This document shows, one piece after another, positions 15,090 to 25,867 of a DNA stretch of 64,000 nt. Under the pieces are notes generated by a model. The model was not told where the DNA came from. It did not search any database and saw nothing but the letters and a program-made list of their open reading frames with translations. The position numbers and the translations under genes were made by a program. The stretch's first letter is position 1, and the number at the start of each line of letters is the position of its first letter. This DNA is from Bondarzewia mesenterica (lineage: Eukaryota; Basidiomycota; Agaricomycetes; Russulales; Bondarzewiaceae), in the NCBI GenBank assembly GCA_004802705.1, contig SGPL01000088.1:17545-81544 (forward strand), given 5' to 3'.

Positions 15090-15663
15090 ATGGTAGTTAT
15101 CCCTTCTCACCTGCAATTTCTCAATCAATGGTTTAGGTGAACGACTGACCCTCTTGTGATCCAGGCTGCCCAACACTCTCAGGGAATACAAACGCTGCTC
15201 GAGGCCGAGAAAGAGGCTGCCAAAGTCGTCCAGGCAGCGCGCCAATGTACGTTCGCGCGTCCACCGCGCGCTCGTTCCGACCGAGATCCTGACACCTCAC
15301 TCTCTCAGATCGTGTGCAGAGGCTAAAGGATGCGCGGACGGAGGCGACTAAGGAGATAGAAGATTATAAGAAGCTGAAGGAGCAGGAGTTTAAAGCCTTC
15401 GAGGACTCGGTGCGCTCGCTCACCCATCACCCCAACTCCATGCGTCTCTCCGCTCATCATGTATCCTTCCTTGAAAACTCCAGCACGCGGGGTCGACCCA
15501 GAGTGCACAGTCCGCTGTCGACAAAGAGACCGAGGTGAAGCTGCAGAAGATCACGGACGCGTACCAAACCCACCAGGACCAAGTCGTCAAGAAGCTCCTC
15601 GACCGCGTCGTCCTCGTCAAGCCCGAACTGCACCGTAACCTCAAGAAAGTCGGTCTCGAATGA
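15090..15663 (+). CDS. VMA10: V-type proton ATPase subunit G (Vma10)
   Basis: Four exons: 15090-15092, 15165-15246, 15309-15409 and 15484-15663, giving 121 residues, close to yeast Vma10 (114). The first coding exon is only the ATG; the intron starts at the next base (ATG|gtagtt). The protein opens AAQHSQGIQTLLEAEKEA, then QAARQYRVQRLKDARTEA and FKAFEDSHAGSTQSAV, a continuous amphipathic helix. It ends DRVVLVKPELHRNLKKV, which matches subunit G. Subunit G forms the peripheral stator stalk of the vacuolar proton pump with subunit E. All splice phases agree. Confidence 0.93.
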
Positions 15664-16690
15664 ATGAAATACCGAGCACTCTCATCTCAGCTATTAGTCT
15701 CATTCACGTCGACTACACCCCGCATCCCGCGCACATGGACGTTTCACGACAAGGCAGGCTTTACAGAATATAGCTCATGTACTTAATACGCGCCGCCGTG
15801 CGAGGAATCTTGACAGTCTGTCATCGATATCCTTAGATATCTTTTCGATATCAGTGAAAGCTCTCTCTATTCGATCGCCGGCATGCGGCAACGTGCCAAC
15901 GGTATAGCGCGACGACAAGAGAAACCTCGTATGTATTGACAAGAATATCTAGATCTAGGCTTAATCCCTCTTAATATAGATGTCTGTGTCTGTGAACGGC
16001 CTGTCTCGCAGACAATTCGCCATACCCTAATAGCACGTTTCCCTCGCCGATCAGTCGATTAAACTCCAAGCTTTCAAGCTGCAAGTTCAAGCAGGATCCA
16101 TCCATCAACCAACCATTTCCAGTTTGACCCATTGATTCCGGAATGCGTTCTCTCGACAACAAAACTAGTCATATTAACTGCGCCAACCAGATCTTCTCCA
16201 TCGCGATTCTCAACATCATCTTAACTTGCTCAAACATTTGCACAACGCAAAAATCCCGACGCAACTCATCCGACTAAATAAAATAAGTTAAAAAAATCCG
16301 CGTAAATAGAGCAACACGTATGGGCTATATAGTACATACGTACATTACCTTGCTTGCAAGGTTTATTGCCCCCTCATAATTGTGCCAGGCACCGAGCAAC
16401 CTGGTACATATGTGCAAATAAAAACAGCCCTTAACCGGACCTAGCGTCTTGTCGACGCTCGGAGGCACGCACAGCGTTGTCGACTGGACGAAAGTCACCC
16501 AATATTCTCCAGCCCGCCGTCTCGATACTGCGGGCCCTCGCGCTCACACATCATGTCTCCAAAGTCATGCATGTCTTGTCTTACTGACGTTTTTACTTTA
16601 CAGATTCATTGACATTCTGTCGCAGACGATATCATCTATTCCCAGCCTGCCAACACTGTCACAGGTACTAATGTGATGGGTTGCAGGATT
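15664..16690. other. AT-rich intergenic stretch without recognised genes
   Basis: Long A/T-rich sequence downstream of VMA10. No splice-linked exons are seen. 16440-16680 is more GC-rich and open in one frame, but unrecognised. Confidence 0.4.
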
Positions 16691-16721
16691 TCACAACCTT
16701 GGGGCTGCGCACTCACCCACA

Positions 16722-16840
16722 TCCCTGCCTGGTCATTTCAACACGACGGCGCTTCGCCCCACATCCAGTCCCGTTGTTCCAACATGACGGGCCTGCACAT
16801 TCGCCCACCATGCCCTCAGTCCCGTCGTTCCAACACGATA
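16722..16840. repeat. Degenerate hairpin-containing repeat, block 1
   Basis: Three imperfect copies of a motif of the form CCCGTYRTTYCAACAYGACGGG. Their central AAC positions are at about 16740, 16781 and 16832, so spacing is 41 and 51 bases. Each copy tends to be self-complementary around the TTYCAAC loop. The same motif recurs at 17206-17390. Confidence 0.6.
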
Positions 16841-17169
16841 AGAACCCGCTGCAGGCGGCATCGTCTCGTGGCCATGAGGCCGTCGTGCGACTGCTGCTGG
16901 AGAATGGGACGGATATCAACGCACAGGGAGGAGAGTATGGCAGGCGGCGGCATCTCGCGGCGACGAGTCGATCATCAGGCTGCTGTTGGAGAAGACAGTG
17001 TGGACATCGACTCGCTGGGAGGAGAGTATGGAAATGCACTGCAGACAGTGTCAGGAAACGGTAATGAGTCACTCGTGAAGCTGCTGCTGGAGAAGAGCAC
17101 TGACTCTAATGCACAGGGAGGATACTTCGGCAACGCACTGCCGGCGGCGTCGGTGCGCGGTCGTCGCAA
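16840..17169 (+). pseudogene. Ankyrin-repeat gene remnant
   Basis: Three consecutive ankyrin-type repeats can be read, but in three different frames. The first is SSRGHEAVVRLLLENGTDIN followed by AQGGEYG. The second is SRGDESIIRLLLEK near 16950-17005. The third runs from SLGGEYGNALQTVS through SLVKLLLEKSTDSNAQGG. At least two frame breaks, at about 16941 and 17003, and no start, stop or flanking domain mean it is not a working gene. The repeat type (G..YGNALQAAS..G....V.LLLEKGAD.NAQGG) is the one found in the C-terminal arrays of fungal NACHT/ankyrin proteins, which are linked to self/non-self recognition. That parent family is inferred from repeat style only. Confidence 0.75.
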
Positions 17170-17194
17170 CCTGCCAGGGTGTCGCGCTCACCCA

Positions 17195-17390
17195 TCACGC
17201 CTCTGCCCCGTCGTTTCAACACGACGGGGCTTCGCGCTTGCCTACTACGCCCCCTGCCCCGTCATTCTAACCCGTGCTCGCCCACTTCGCTCCACCACGC
17301 CCCCTGCCCTCACCCTCGCCATCTTGACATGGCAAGGGGCTGTCTTCGCTTACATGTCCCCGTTCTTGCCGTTTTGACACCGCTGAGTTT
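17195..17390. repeat. Degenerate hairpin-containing repeat, block 2
   Basis: Four imperfect units with loop positions at about 17219, 17270, 17327 and 17377 (spacing 50 to 57 bases). All contain a CCCC(G/T)-rich left part and a TT..AAC/GAC centre. Related to block 1 on the other side of the ankyrin remnant. Confidence 0.55.
17206..17229. repeat. Perfect 9-bp inverted repeat with 6-base loop
   Basis: Arms 17206-17214 (CCCCGTCGT) and 17221-17229 (ACGACGGGG) are exact reverse complements around TTCAAC. This is the best-preserved copy of the local repeat. Confidence 0.8.
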
Positions 17391-17989
17391 TCTCATCACA
17401 AGCTGAATCCGCGCGCTCCTGCCATCTGCTACTGCGCGTTCCCGTCTTCTGAAATAGGAGCGCATAGTGCGTCATCGAATCCTCCTAGTGCCCTTGCCCC
17501 TGCACGTACAAATGGCACCCGCCATGCCAGCATCAGCTGTTGGCAGGACGAAGAGCAATTCTCACCGTAATGCTGCGCCATAAATACGCGCACGCACATT
17601 ATCGCCTTGCCCGTTCCGTCTGACTGGCATTGGGGATGAACCTGGTTCATCCATATCACCCGGGGGGAGGGGGGGAAGTCGCGTTGCTTTTAATAAGCTA
17701 TTTCATACTGTACAAATATAATACAAAATGTGGAAAAGTTCGTGGGGGATTTCGCAAGCAAGGTTGCTGCCGACGCAGTCGGCGCTCCCCTAGTTGGAGA
17801 GTTCGCCGTTAAATATTTAAATCTTTTTTGCTATAGTCTAATCAGTTGGCCGAGGTCGACACCACAAAATCCATCGACTTCGCGGAAACGCGTGAGCGTG
17901 AGAAAATGCCCTTCACTCTTGTGTGGCGCGGCCTGAGCCTTGATACCGTTCTGTAACTGTACGACTCGGTGTTGACCCCACACTTCACG
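17391..17989. other. Region between repeat block and PAF1
   Basis: No supported gene. A short G-rich tract lies near 17660-17680. A 68-codon frame from 17730 opens with GTG and is not called. The last part must carry the PAF1 promoter. Confidence 0.35.
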
Positions 17990-19681
17990 ATGAGCTTCAA
18001 AAAAAAGGTATTCAATCATTTGACTGAGGTGTTTCCCATAGATTGAGTTTAGTTTTCTGCCAGTAAACTCGACCTCCTCGTCCGCGTCCGATATCAAAAC
18101 CCTCTCCCCGCACCACCATGCCCTCCAAAGCTCCTTGATATCCCAACGAACCCGATGCGCTACGCGAAACCCGAGTTTCTCGACGCGATAGCAAACGAGG
18201 TCCCTCTTCCCATGATTGTTGATGCTGAGTGTGGTATGCCGCTTGACCTTGGCAAGTGGGAAGCGCTCTGGGAGGAAGGCGCGGACGACTCTGGTACGTG
18301 CATGCGCTCCCGTCGACGTTCGGCTATATCGGTCCAACTTAAACTCGGTTGTGCTTTCTTTTAAAACGGCGATTTCGAATGCAGCGTTGAATCCGGACAA
18401 GAATAATCTTCCACCACTCGACCCGAAAGATCAGTTTCTCCTGCTCGATCCTTCGAGCTCGGTCAGTTTCACGAACGGGGAGTTCTCGCGCGGCGGTTCG
18501 GGCACATCAACACCGCTCCCCGCACACGTTTCCTGGCTCCGCAAGACGGAATACATCAGCCGTGAGAGCTCGTCCACCGGCCCGCGCGTTGCAACATCAG
18601 AACTGTGCGTCGACCAGACTATCTCCCGCGCCCTGTCTTTCGTTGCTAATGAGGCGTTTTCCTCGACACAGGCAGGACCGAGAGGCTCCTGATATCTCGC
18701 ACGAGGCGCAGTTGCGGTCTGTAGAGGCCTCGTTCGCCGCTGCGAATGATGGCTTTGACCTTTCGACTCTTCGACACCCCACAAAACCTGACGTCACGGC
18801 AGTGTCATCATACGAGATCCTACCGGACGCCGACATCTGGGCCAATGCCTATGACCTGTTCCGGTTCAGTGAACGTCCTGGCGATCGCCCGCCCGAAGTA
18901 CGTCGCCCGCTCATATACCAATTTCACGCACTGACCAGCCCGTCTGATTTGACGATGTGTATAGGTCGACGACCCGCGGCTCGACTGTGCGGTCATGCGA
19001 CCTATGGAGGCCGATGGGGATCATTTCCTTGCATATTATCTCACGAAACAAGACGAGGCGGCCGACCGTTTCAAAGAGGCACGGTTTCGAACTAACATCG
19101 ATACTGTGCTGGACGAATCAGATGTACGTGACCTATTTGCGACGACTTGCCAGACGGCGACAGATCGAACTCATGCGATGCGTGTGGTAGACGACGGAAT
19201 TTCATTTTGTACGAGATTACGAGGTTGTCAAGGTCGAGCAGGAAGTTCCCAATGAGTTCTTGCTCGTGTTCGACGAGGGTGATATTGAGGTCGATGGGCC
19301 GCCGGGCAAGGGGCAACATCGTGAGGTTCGTGGGAAGGGCGCGTATTACAAGAACATTGAGCGCAAAATGCTCTTGAAGAAGAAACGGACCGAGGTGCGT
19401 GTAGTTGCCCTCATCTCACATGTTGCTTCGAGTGTCTTATGGATGAACGGATTCTACAGCCGATCGAACGCTTCCGAGACAAGTGGGCTCTCGTGCGAGT
19501 CGCACACGTGCCGCCGAACCCTGATGAGGCAGAAGAGCGGGCTGACGCGCTGGCGGAGGTCCTGGACCCTCTGTATCTGCTGCAGCGCGATGTCGATGCG
19601 GAAGGGGAGGTTGTGGAGGAGAGTATGCCGGCTGCTGCGCCGGTTGGAGTGGTCGAGATAAACGGTCAGCTCGATGTCTAA
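17990..19681 (+). CDS. PAF1: RNA polymerase II-associated factor PAF1
   Basis: Core subunit of the nuclear Paf1 complex, which travels with RNA polymerase II and supports histone H2B ubiquitination and elongation. Exon 1 is tiny (MSFKKK from ATG 17990). The acceptor before TTTTCTGCC at about 18050 joins in phase to SKLDLLVRVRYQNPLP, the hallmark Paf1 N-terminus. Conserved blocks follow: PPKLLDIPTNPMRYAKPEFL, VDAECGMPLDLGKWE, DQFLLLDP, VSWLRKTEYIS, and later FRTNIDTVLDESD and GAYYKNIERKMLLKKKR. The last exon ends EINGQLDV at 19681. Five or more introns are present. The acidic C-terminal tail is short. It runs convergent with the eIF4E gene. Confidence 0.92.
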
Positions 19682-20003
19682 GCATACATACAGCTTAGGT
19701 GTGTCTTCGTCCCGTGCGTTGGGCGATCTATACTCTTCTTAGAGTGAACTTGTGAGCTTCGACTGGTCAGGGCCGATCGGTCTGAGCCGCTGAGGTATGT
19801 ATGTCGGGTAAGTCATCGCGCAAAACATATGCAGATAGAGCTACAGACGCCACTTTCGTCATTACGACTTTCTCTGCCCCTTGCTTGTTTTATGAAGTAC
19901 AGATCTCGCACAAAGCAACGAAAAAGCGAGCGAACAAGACAAGCGTCCAGAGTTTTCTGCCCCTCAGCACAGGGCCAGCTCGCTACCAAGATCTCGCGGT
20001 ATA
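19682..20003. other. Convergent intergenic region, PAF1 / eIF4E-like
   Basis: Shared 3' region of two convergent genes. No coding signal is seen. Confidence 0.5.
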
Positions 20004-21171
20004 TCATGAAAGAGGTGTACGATCGATAGCTGAGTTCCGGAAAGAAGATTTGTCCTGCATGGAGTCTGGACAGAGAGTTTCGGGAATTGGGATATGTGTT
20101 TTTTTGCAAATGGATAGACGCAGCGGGACGCACCATTGTTTGATTTATACTCCATGACGGTCGTAGCAGGTAAGTTGAGCACGCGACGTATCATGTCCCT
20201 GTACGCCGTCAAGGGGGATGGTTCAGACGGTCAAAACGATTCCTGCAAGACAAGGCTGGGATTATTGAAGACGTACCTGATCCGTTCGCGCACCTTGGTG
20301 TCATCCACCCGATTCCACACACTCACTATGTCTTCACTCTGCCGCACGCTAATCGTACACCCACAAATCTCAGGCCAGTCCTCTTCCTTGCTGTCTTTGC
20401 TCTCTTTCCCGTCCTTCGCGCCGCTCCGCCAGCTCTCGGCCTCGTCGGCTTTGCTGCCCACTTCCTCTGGAACAGTGCAGTCGGAGAACTGATCACCCAC
20501 AATGGCGAGCACGAGGTCCTCCCACACGCGATCTGCGACGCCCTTGCGGAGGCGGACGATCCACTTGCCGCCCGGGAGGTTGAGGGGGTCTTCCCAGACA
20601 GGTCTGCGGACGCCAGAATGGAAGAGCAAATAGTCGGTCGTGGGGAGGAGTGAGGATGGCGGATGGAGGTGTGTCCAGAGGGACCAAAATGATTCGACCT
20701 GCGGGGGATGTGGGAGCGGTGAGTTCGGACGAGTGTACCGACATACAGTACGGTGTGGCGCGCACGGAGGAAAACGCGGATATTTTTTTAATTCCCTCTT
20801 CGTAGTTTGTGATCTTGTTTCCCGGGGCACGCTGCTGTCTGAACCAGAATACCCAACTGTATGATAAATACATGGCACAGGGGAGTCAGGTTGAAACTTG
20901 GTGCAGAACGGAGACGAAACGGACAGACGCACGTATTGCGGAGTGGGTGCACGGATGCTGCACCGGGAGACCCACCAGGCCCCGGACTTTTTTCTTTGGT
21001 AGAGGAGCGTTCTTCGCTTAGCGAAGTAGAGAAGTGCCTAGAAGGTATGCGCGGGCGCGGAGTTGAGGAAGGTAAGGTTGAGGTCGTGGTGGCGGACGCG
21101 GCAGATTGGTCCTTTTCTTTGTTTACGAGAAAGCGGGACTGAGTAGAATGGTTTGAGAAGTAACCTGCCAT
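20004..21171 (-). CDS. Class II eIF4E family cap-binding protein (4EHP-like)
   Basis: Minus-strand gene of about five exons. After a Ser/Thr/Pro-rich N-terminus (start ATG 21171) come HPLRNTWVFWFRQQRAPG, YEEGIKKISAFSSVESFWSL, VWEDPLNLPGGKWIVRLRKG and WEDLVLAIVGDQF, then ICGCTISVR and DIVSVWNR. The final exons give RDMIRRVLNLPATTVMEYK and SSFRNSAIDRTPLS (stop 20006-20004). The cap-clamping Trp-Glu of WED is present. The first cap-binding Trp of canonical eIF4E is replaced by Tyr (NYEEG), which marks the 4EHP/eIF4E2 class that binds cap and usually represses or tunes translation. An acidic insertion with repeated Lys/Glu/Asp sits before the ICG block. Confidence 0.88.
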
Positions 21172-22526
21172 GAGAAAAAGCTAGCGAAAATATAATTTAT
21201 GAGGGTGGTATCTCGACGCAGCGTTCGGGTGCAAACTGAGACGATGAGTGACGACTGCCAAATAATTCTAGTCTCCCTCGGACCCCGGAAGTCCACAGCC
21301 TCATACCATGGAGACTTCATCGACAACACAATGTCTATTGAAAGATATTATAACATGCAAGGTTCTACAACGCAGAAACTGACGCAGTTGACTTGCTTCT
21401 CTGCGCTTTACTCGAGCCATGAACAGAGCCATTTTACGAAACATAGAAAAGCTAGATGTTCGGGCCAAAGAAAACGCGGATGAAAACTTGCCATGCTGGT
21501 GAGATAAAGGAAGAGGATCCACTGGCTCATAACATCCCCTGTTGGAGCGCTGTCCTGGTGAGTAACTATCGGGTGCTTTCGTCGCATTCGCCTGTGCACG
21601 AGTCGTTCCACTGGATTGCGAGGTTCGAAAACTGAGGCCTTACACCTGCTATAAGTCAAATGCGACTGAACAGATGAGATCAGCGCTCTACCATGACTTG
21701 ATATACCTGACGCGGTGGATTGGTGGTGGAGCCTGAGGAGAGATAATACATCGCAAGCAGAGATTATGTATATACAAGCGTGACAATGTCCATACCTTTA
21801 GCATCCAAAGAAACAAAAAAAAAAAGGGAGAGGGAGGTCTCATCAAGGGGAGGCGAGGATTTTATTTCAGAGGACAATACCTCCTTTTTTTGAAACCGCC
21901 AAACCTTGAGGCCTGATGGACCATACCCCCCAAGTTTTTCGCCACACCGCCTTGCGCTCAGCCTTCGATATTCAATTGCGGAGAGGCCCGGAGGAGGATG
22001 CGTACAGACCAATCCAGTTCGCGACGGCGTGCGTGAGTAGGATCAGATTTTCTCCTCTCCACATGCAACTGATCAAAAAGAATGTGATACGCTATACATA
22101 CACATATAATTGTAACATACGCGCCTACAATGCTTGACAGAAATCTGCAACCGCGTCGATCAGTACCTCCAGCGTCTTTCGAATCACCGTATCTATACCA
22201 TACAAGAGACGCACCTCCGAGTTTCCGTCGCTATGATAGGAGCGTCTCCTCCCGCATTGTGTTAAGACAACCGTTCCCCCCCTCGCTCATTCTCTGACGA
22301 TGATCCGTCATTGATGTCATGTCCGTCTGTCTCGGCGTGGTCTGAGATCAATGTGCCCCATTCTGTAACGGTACGCACCCGACTTCGGAGGTATTAGTCT
22401 GCCGTTGCTTTTGGGATGGATGGATGTGGACATTAGAAAGTATTATATCATCCGATTGGCAACCCTGAGGTGATCGACGTACTCGAAAAGCACGAGTTGA
22501 GCAGAGCGATGGGTCAGCTAACACGA
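21172..22526. other. Long sparse intergenic region
   Basis: No supported gene over about 1.35 kb. Contains the 4EHP-like promoter side and a degenerate tRNA-like stretch on the minus strand at about 21613-21705. Scattered short open frames have no recognisable content. Confidence 0.4.
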
Positions 22527-22838
22527 TCAAATAAAGTACGCGCCTTCCCGAGGCGCAGTGTCGTCCGGTGCGATATAGACATGGACGCGCGGCTCGAAGT
22601 CGCGGTCGCTATTGCCGTCAGCGGCCATGTAACCGTCGTAGACGTGGGCGCGAGGTTTGAGGATCTATGCCCTCGCGATGAACAATACCAACAGCGCCCA
22701 AGAAAAAAATAGCCAGATGCCATGATGGTAAGCGAAGAAAGGGGAGTATAAAAGACAGAGTACGACGGAAGGTACGAAAGGGGCGACGAATAGAAAGAGC
22801 GGGCCCAACGGATTTTTTGACGCGGCGACTTGCAGCAT
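22527..22838 (-). CDS. Putative small membrane protein with in-frame TAG before a hydrophilic tail
   Basis: From ATG 22838 the minus strand encodes 57 residues: MLQVAASKNPLGPL, then two likely membrane helices (FLFVAPFVPSVVLCLLY and IWLFFSWALLVLFIA), then ARA and a TAG at 22667-22665. The same frame continues for another 45 codons with protein-like composition (ILKPRAHVYDGYMAADG; FEPRVHVYIAPDDTAPREG) to a TGA at 22529-22527. Either the gene ends at the TAG, or the TAG is a mutation, base error or readthrough site. An intron removing it (GTATTG...CATAG) would be only 24 bases, too short for normal splicing. Upstream exons are possible: an acceptor-like cgcgcag precedes the ATG. The family is not recognised. 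Confidence 0.4.
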
Positions 22839-23438
22839 TTTGCCCTGCGCGGAAACAGATCACGGACTCCCCGTCATTGGTCAACCGTAGCCGTGATTTC
22901 CGGAGGAAGTCCAGAGTTGGAAGTTGCGACTCCGCCGCGTAGAGACGATGAACAATTCTGCATCATACCCTTTCTTTATTGTGGCAGACATACCGGTTCA
23001 AAATTTCAGAGTTCCCGCTCAAATCTATGGCTGTTATTGGCGTTCTTTGACTTTTGATGTGATTTGAACGCCGCACCATGGCGACACGCCCCAGTGTCTC
23101 CCGCGACCTAAGTAATGATATATCGACGGGCTTGTTCTCAAGACGCTGTCTACCCGGAAGTTATTTCTCAATGCTCTGAATATACGGCATGATTCCATTT
23201 CCAAGCTCTGCTTCCTGGCTCGGGACCAGTGATCAATGCGGCTATTGAATAGTATGTTCTGTCCAATAGTATCACTCGCTATGAAGAGACTGAGAATCAA
23301 AGCGGCCGGTACCGACCGCCGATAGCTACCGGCCAGGATGCTTTGTGAATATATCAAACCACACAGGTTATCTGCTCCAGTGAACTTCTCATTCCAACGC
23401 TGGAATATAAGAATGGCAACCTCTAGGCAAACAAGATC
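22839..23438. other. Intergenic upstream of the DUF6533 gene
   Basis: A 170-codon minus-strand frame (23034-23546) covers it, but overlaps exon 1 of the plus-strand gene and has no recognisable content. No other gene is seen. Confidence 0.4.
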
Positions 23439-25139
23439 ATGGATTCCACCCACGTAGCTGCAATTGTCAACTCCTTGAAGCACACACAAATAGTATATGT
23501 AAGTGCGTTGCGCTCTCGTTTCAACTGATTCCAATTGACGATTCATATTTTAGTATTTCGATGGTACGTCTTTGATTCTAGTCATCGCCGCCCTCTATAG
23601 AATCTGACCCATTAAAGTTCTGGCCATTTCATTGCTGGTGCGTCGTCAACCAGTCGGTTTGAATCATTCTGGAATGCCAATAGCCCACCCCCCATCTTCT
23701 GCTAGGTTTATGACTACATCCTAACCCTGCACGCTGAAGTCACGTTGATATGGGCAGCCGATTGGAATTTGACCAAGGCCTTTTTCTTCCTCACCCGGTA
23801 CCCTGTATTTGTGGATACTGTCATGGCTTTATATCGTGAGCACTTGATCGCTACACCTGGATGGTATCTGCGTCTTACTTTCTGTTGCAGACGACTTGGG
23901 AAAAGGATTATCGATCCGAATGTGTGATATGTTATATAGAATCATTGGTTGTAAGTATCGATCATACCTACTTTGTAGAACCTTGACTATATACGTGCTT
24001 CGCCAGGGATGTTTTTATGCGGTATCAGCATCGCTGAGGGTACGTTACACACCTTTTTTTTCTAGCTCTTCCGTTTGATGATGGAGCCATTGTAAAGTCA
24101 TCTTAATCATTCGTACATGGGCTATCTGGGGCCGAGATAACAGAATCGGTATTGGCCTATGTGTAACACAGACCGCACTCTTGATATTCAGCAGTATCTG
24201 TTTGAACGACTTCCTAAATTCCTTGATATGTGAGTCATCCAACATTCAGTTTTCCATGACTGATCTGGGCCTCGCCACAGACATACCTATCCAAACGCTT
24301 TCTCCGGTTCTGAGAGGCTGTTTCATAGTCTCCGGGAGTAATATCTTGTTCGTCAATTTTGCCCTGCTGATGACTTTTGAAACTAGCAAGTCCCATTTTC
24401 AACTACCGTTATTCTCCTCACCTGATTCGCATCACAGTCATATTGGCATTGACCCTGGTCAAGGGAATCCCGCAATGTACGTGAACCTAGTGTCTTTCTC
24501 CTGCTTCTATAACGAAGATCCTTCGTTAGACCGACAGTCAAACTCTCCGTTGATCATTTCGCTTTACAGAGATGGTGAGTTCTATCTCTCCTATTAATTG
24601 TGTCTTTAAAGTGAATTCGTGTCTCTCAGGGATCATGTATTATATATATCTCTTTGGTATTCTTATATGTTTCTTGCGCATTCACTCTGGGCCGCTGACA
24701 CTTAGAATCAGTCCTTTCCGTCATCAACGTGACCGTTCTTCTGACGGCTCCCGTAAGTGCCTGAGTGTGTGAATATTTCTTATGAGACTCACCTTTTCTG
24801 TTTACAGCGCGAATATGCCAATCTATTGTCCTTGTGTGCCTCACTTTCCTTTGTGATCAATATGGTCAACACCTGATTGTGAGATTTAGGCTCCAGCGCG
24901 TCTTGCATTCCGTGTTATCTTCTCGCATTTTGCTGCATCTCCGGCAGGCTGCGAATCAGAGTATTGTTTACGTTAGCGGCATGCCCGACAGCCTTCCAAC
25001 CGTGGGTCAGGTCAGCAATATCGCTTTCGGAGCAGGGCGATCGGGTACAAGAACTATGTTCAGCGTTGACGATGGTATATGGGTCTCAGGTGAAAATGCT
25101 ATTGAGACACACCATGGTGACGGGATCGATATGCCTTGA
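23439..25139 (+). CDS. DUF6533-type multi-pass membrane protein (basidiomycete family)
   Basis: About ten short exons. The start is ATG 23439 (MDSTHVAAIVNSLKHTQIVYY). The DUF6533 signature follows: YDYILTLHAEVTLIWAADW, then NLTKAFFFLTRYPVFVDTVM. Further exons supply membrane segments typical of the family: MFLCGISIAE, VILIIRTWAIWGRDNRIGIG, LCVTQTALLIFSSIC, GCFIVSGSNILFVNFALLM, VILALTLVKGIPQC and SVINVTVLLTAP. The last exon (from about 24890) gives LQRVLHSVLSSRILLHLR and a cytosolic tail ending GDGIDMP at 25139. Such proteins occur in large numbers in Agaricomycetes; their function is unknown and they resemble seven-helix receptors in layout only. Individual intron edges are approximate. Confidence 0.82.
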
Positions 25140-25867
25140 GCCCGAGGCACATGCCCTGATGCACGCACTGGTCACTTACTGTTCGATGACCCAGGACGCT
25201 GGACGTCTGGACAGTCACGACGGTCCAAGATGGTGGTGTCATATTTCGTTCCTACGATGAGCTGACGAGGTATCCTTTACCTGAGCTATGATGTAGCGTA
25301 GCACGTTTCATATCCAACTAAATAATCAGGATCTGGTCTGGAGAGGAGACGCGCGCGAGTCGGCCGTTTCAATTACAAGTATACTTAAGAACCCTTGGGA
25401 GCAGCGGCCCGTGCATGAGTGCTAATGAAGGTCGATTCTATATGTAAATCAAACGGGTCCCTTAGCTAGCTTGAGTACTATCAATTGCTTGCTTCTCGAG
25501 CTTCGTATTAGTCCGAGACAACTCGAGAGACATACCTTATAGATTCCACCCATGCTCTTCGAAGTAGGTGGTCTGTCACGAAGCTGTAGCGAATATCATC
25601 TTGCTCGAGAACACAAAGGCAACTGCAGGATGCGGTGAGTAAGAAAGAGTAAGTCATACATAGGCGCGGAACGGACCCCGGATAACCCCGAGCCGTACGC
25701 GTTGGTGTTGTTGACAATGACATGGACACCCTGCCGAGGGGATCCACACATCGGAGGCCTCCTTTCCTTCCTTTCCTCTCTCCCATCGTTTTTCCTCCAC
25801 TCGCTCACCGTCACCTCTATTTTTTTCTCCTTTTCTACAGGTTTCTTCGCTGGTACATGCAATTCTA
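25140..25867. other. Intergenic between DUF6533 gene and KEI1
   Basis: No supported gene. The last 120 bases before KEI1 are pyrimidine-rich (TTCC/TTTC runs), as often seen in fungal 5' regions. Confidence 0.45.

Noticed and set aside
23034..23546. 170-codon minus-strand ORF
   Set aside because: Overlaps exon 1 of the DUF6533 gene on the other strand, has no recognisable content and mixed composition.
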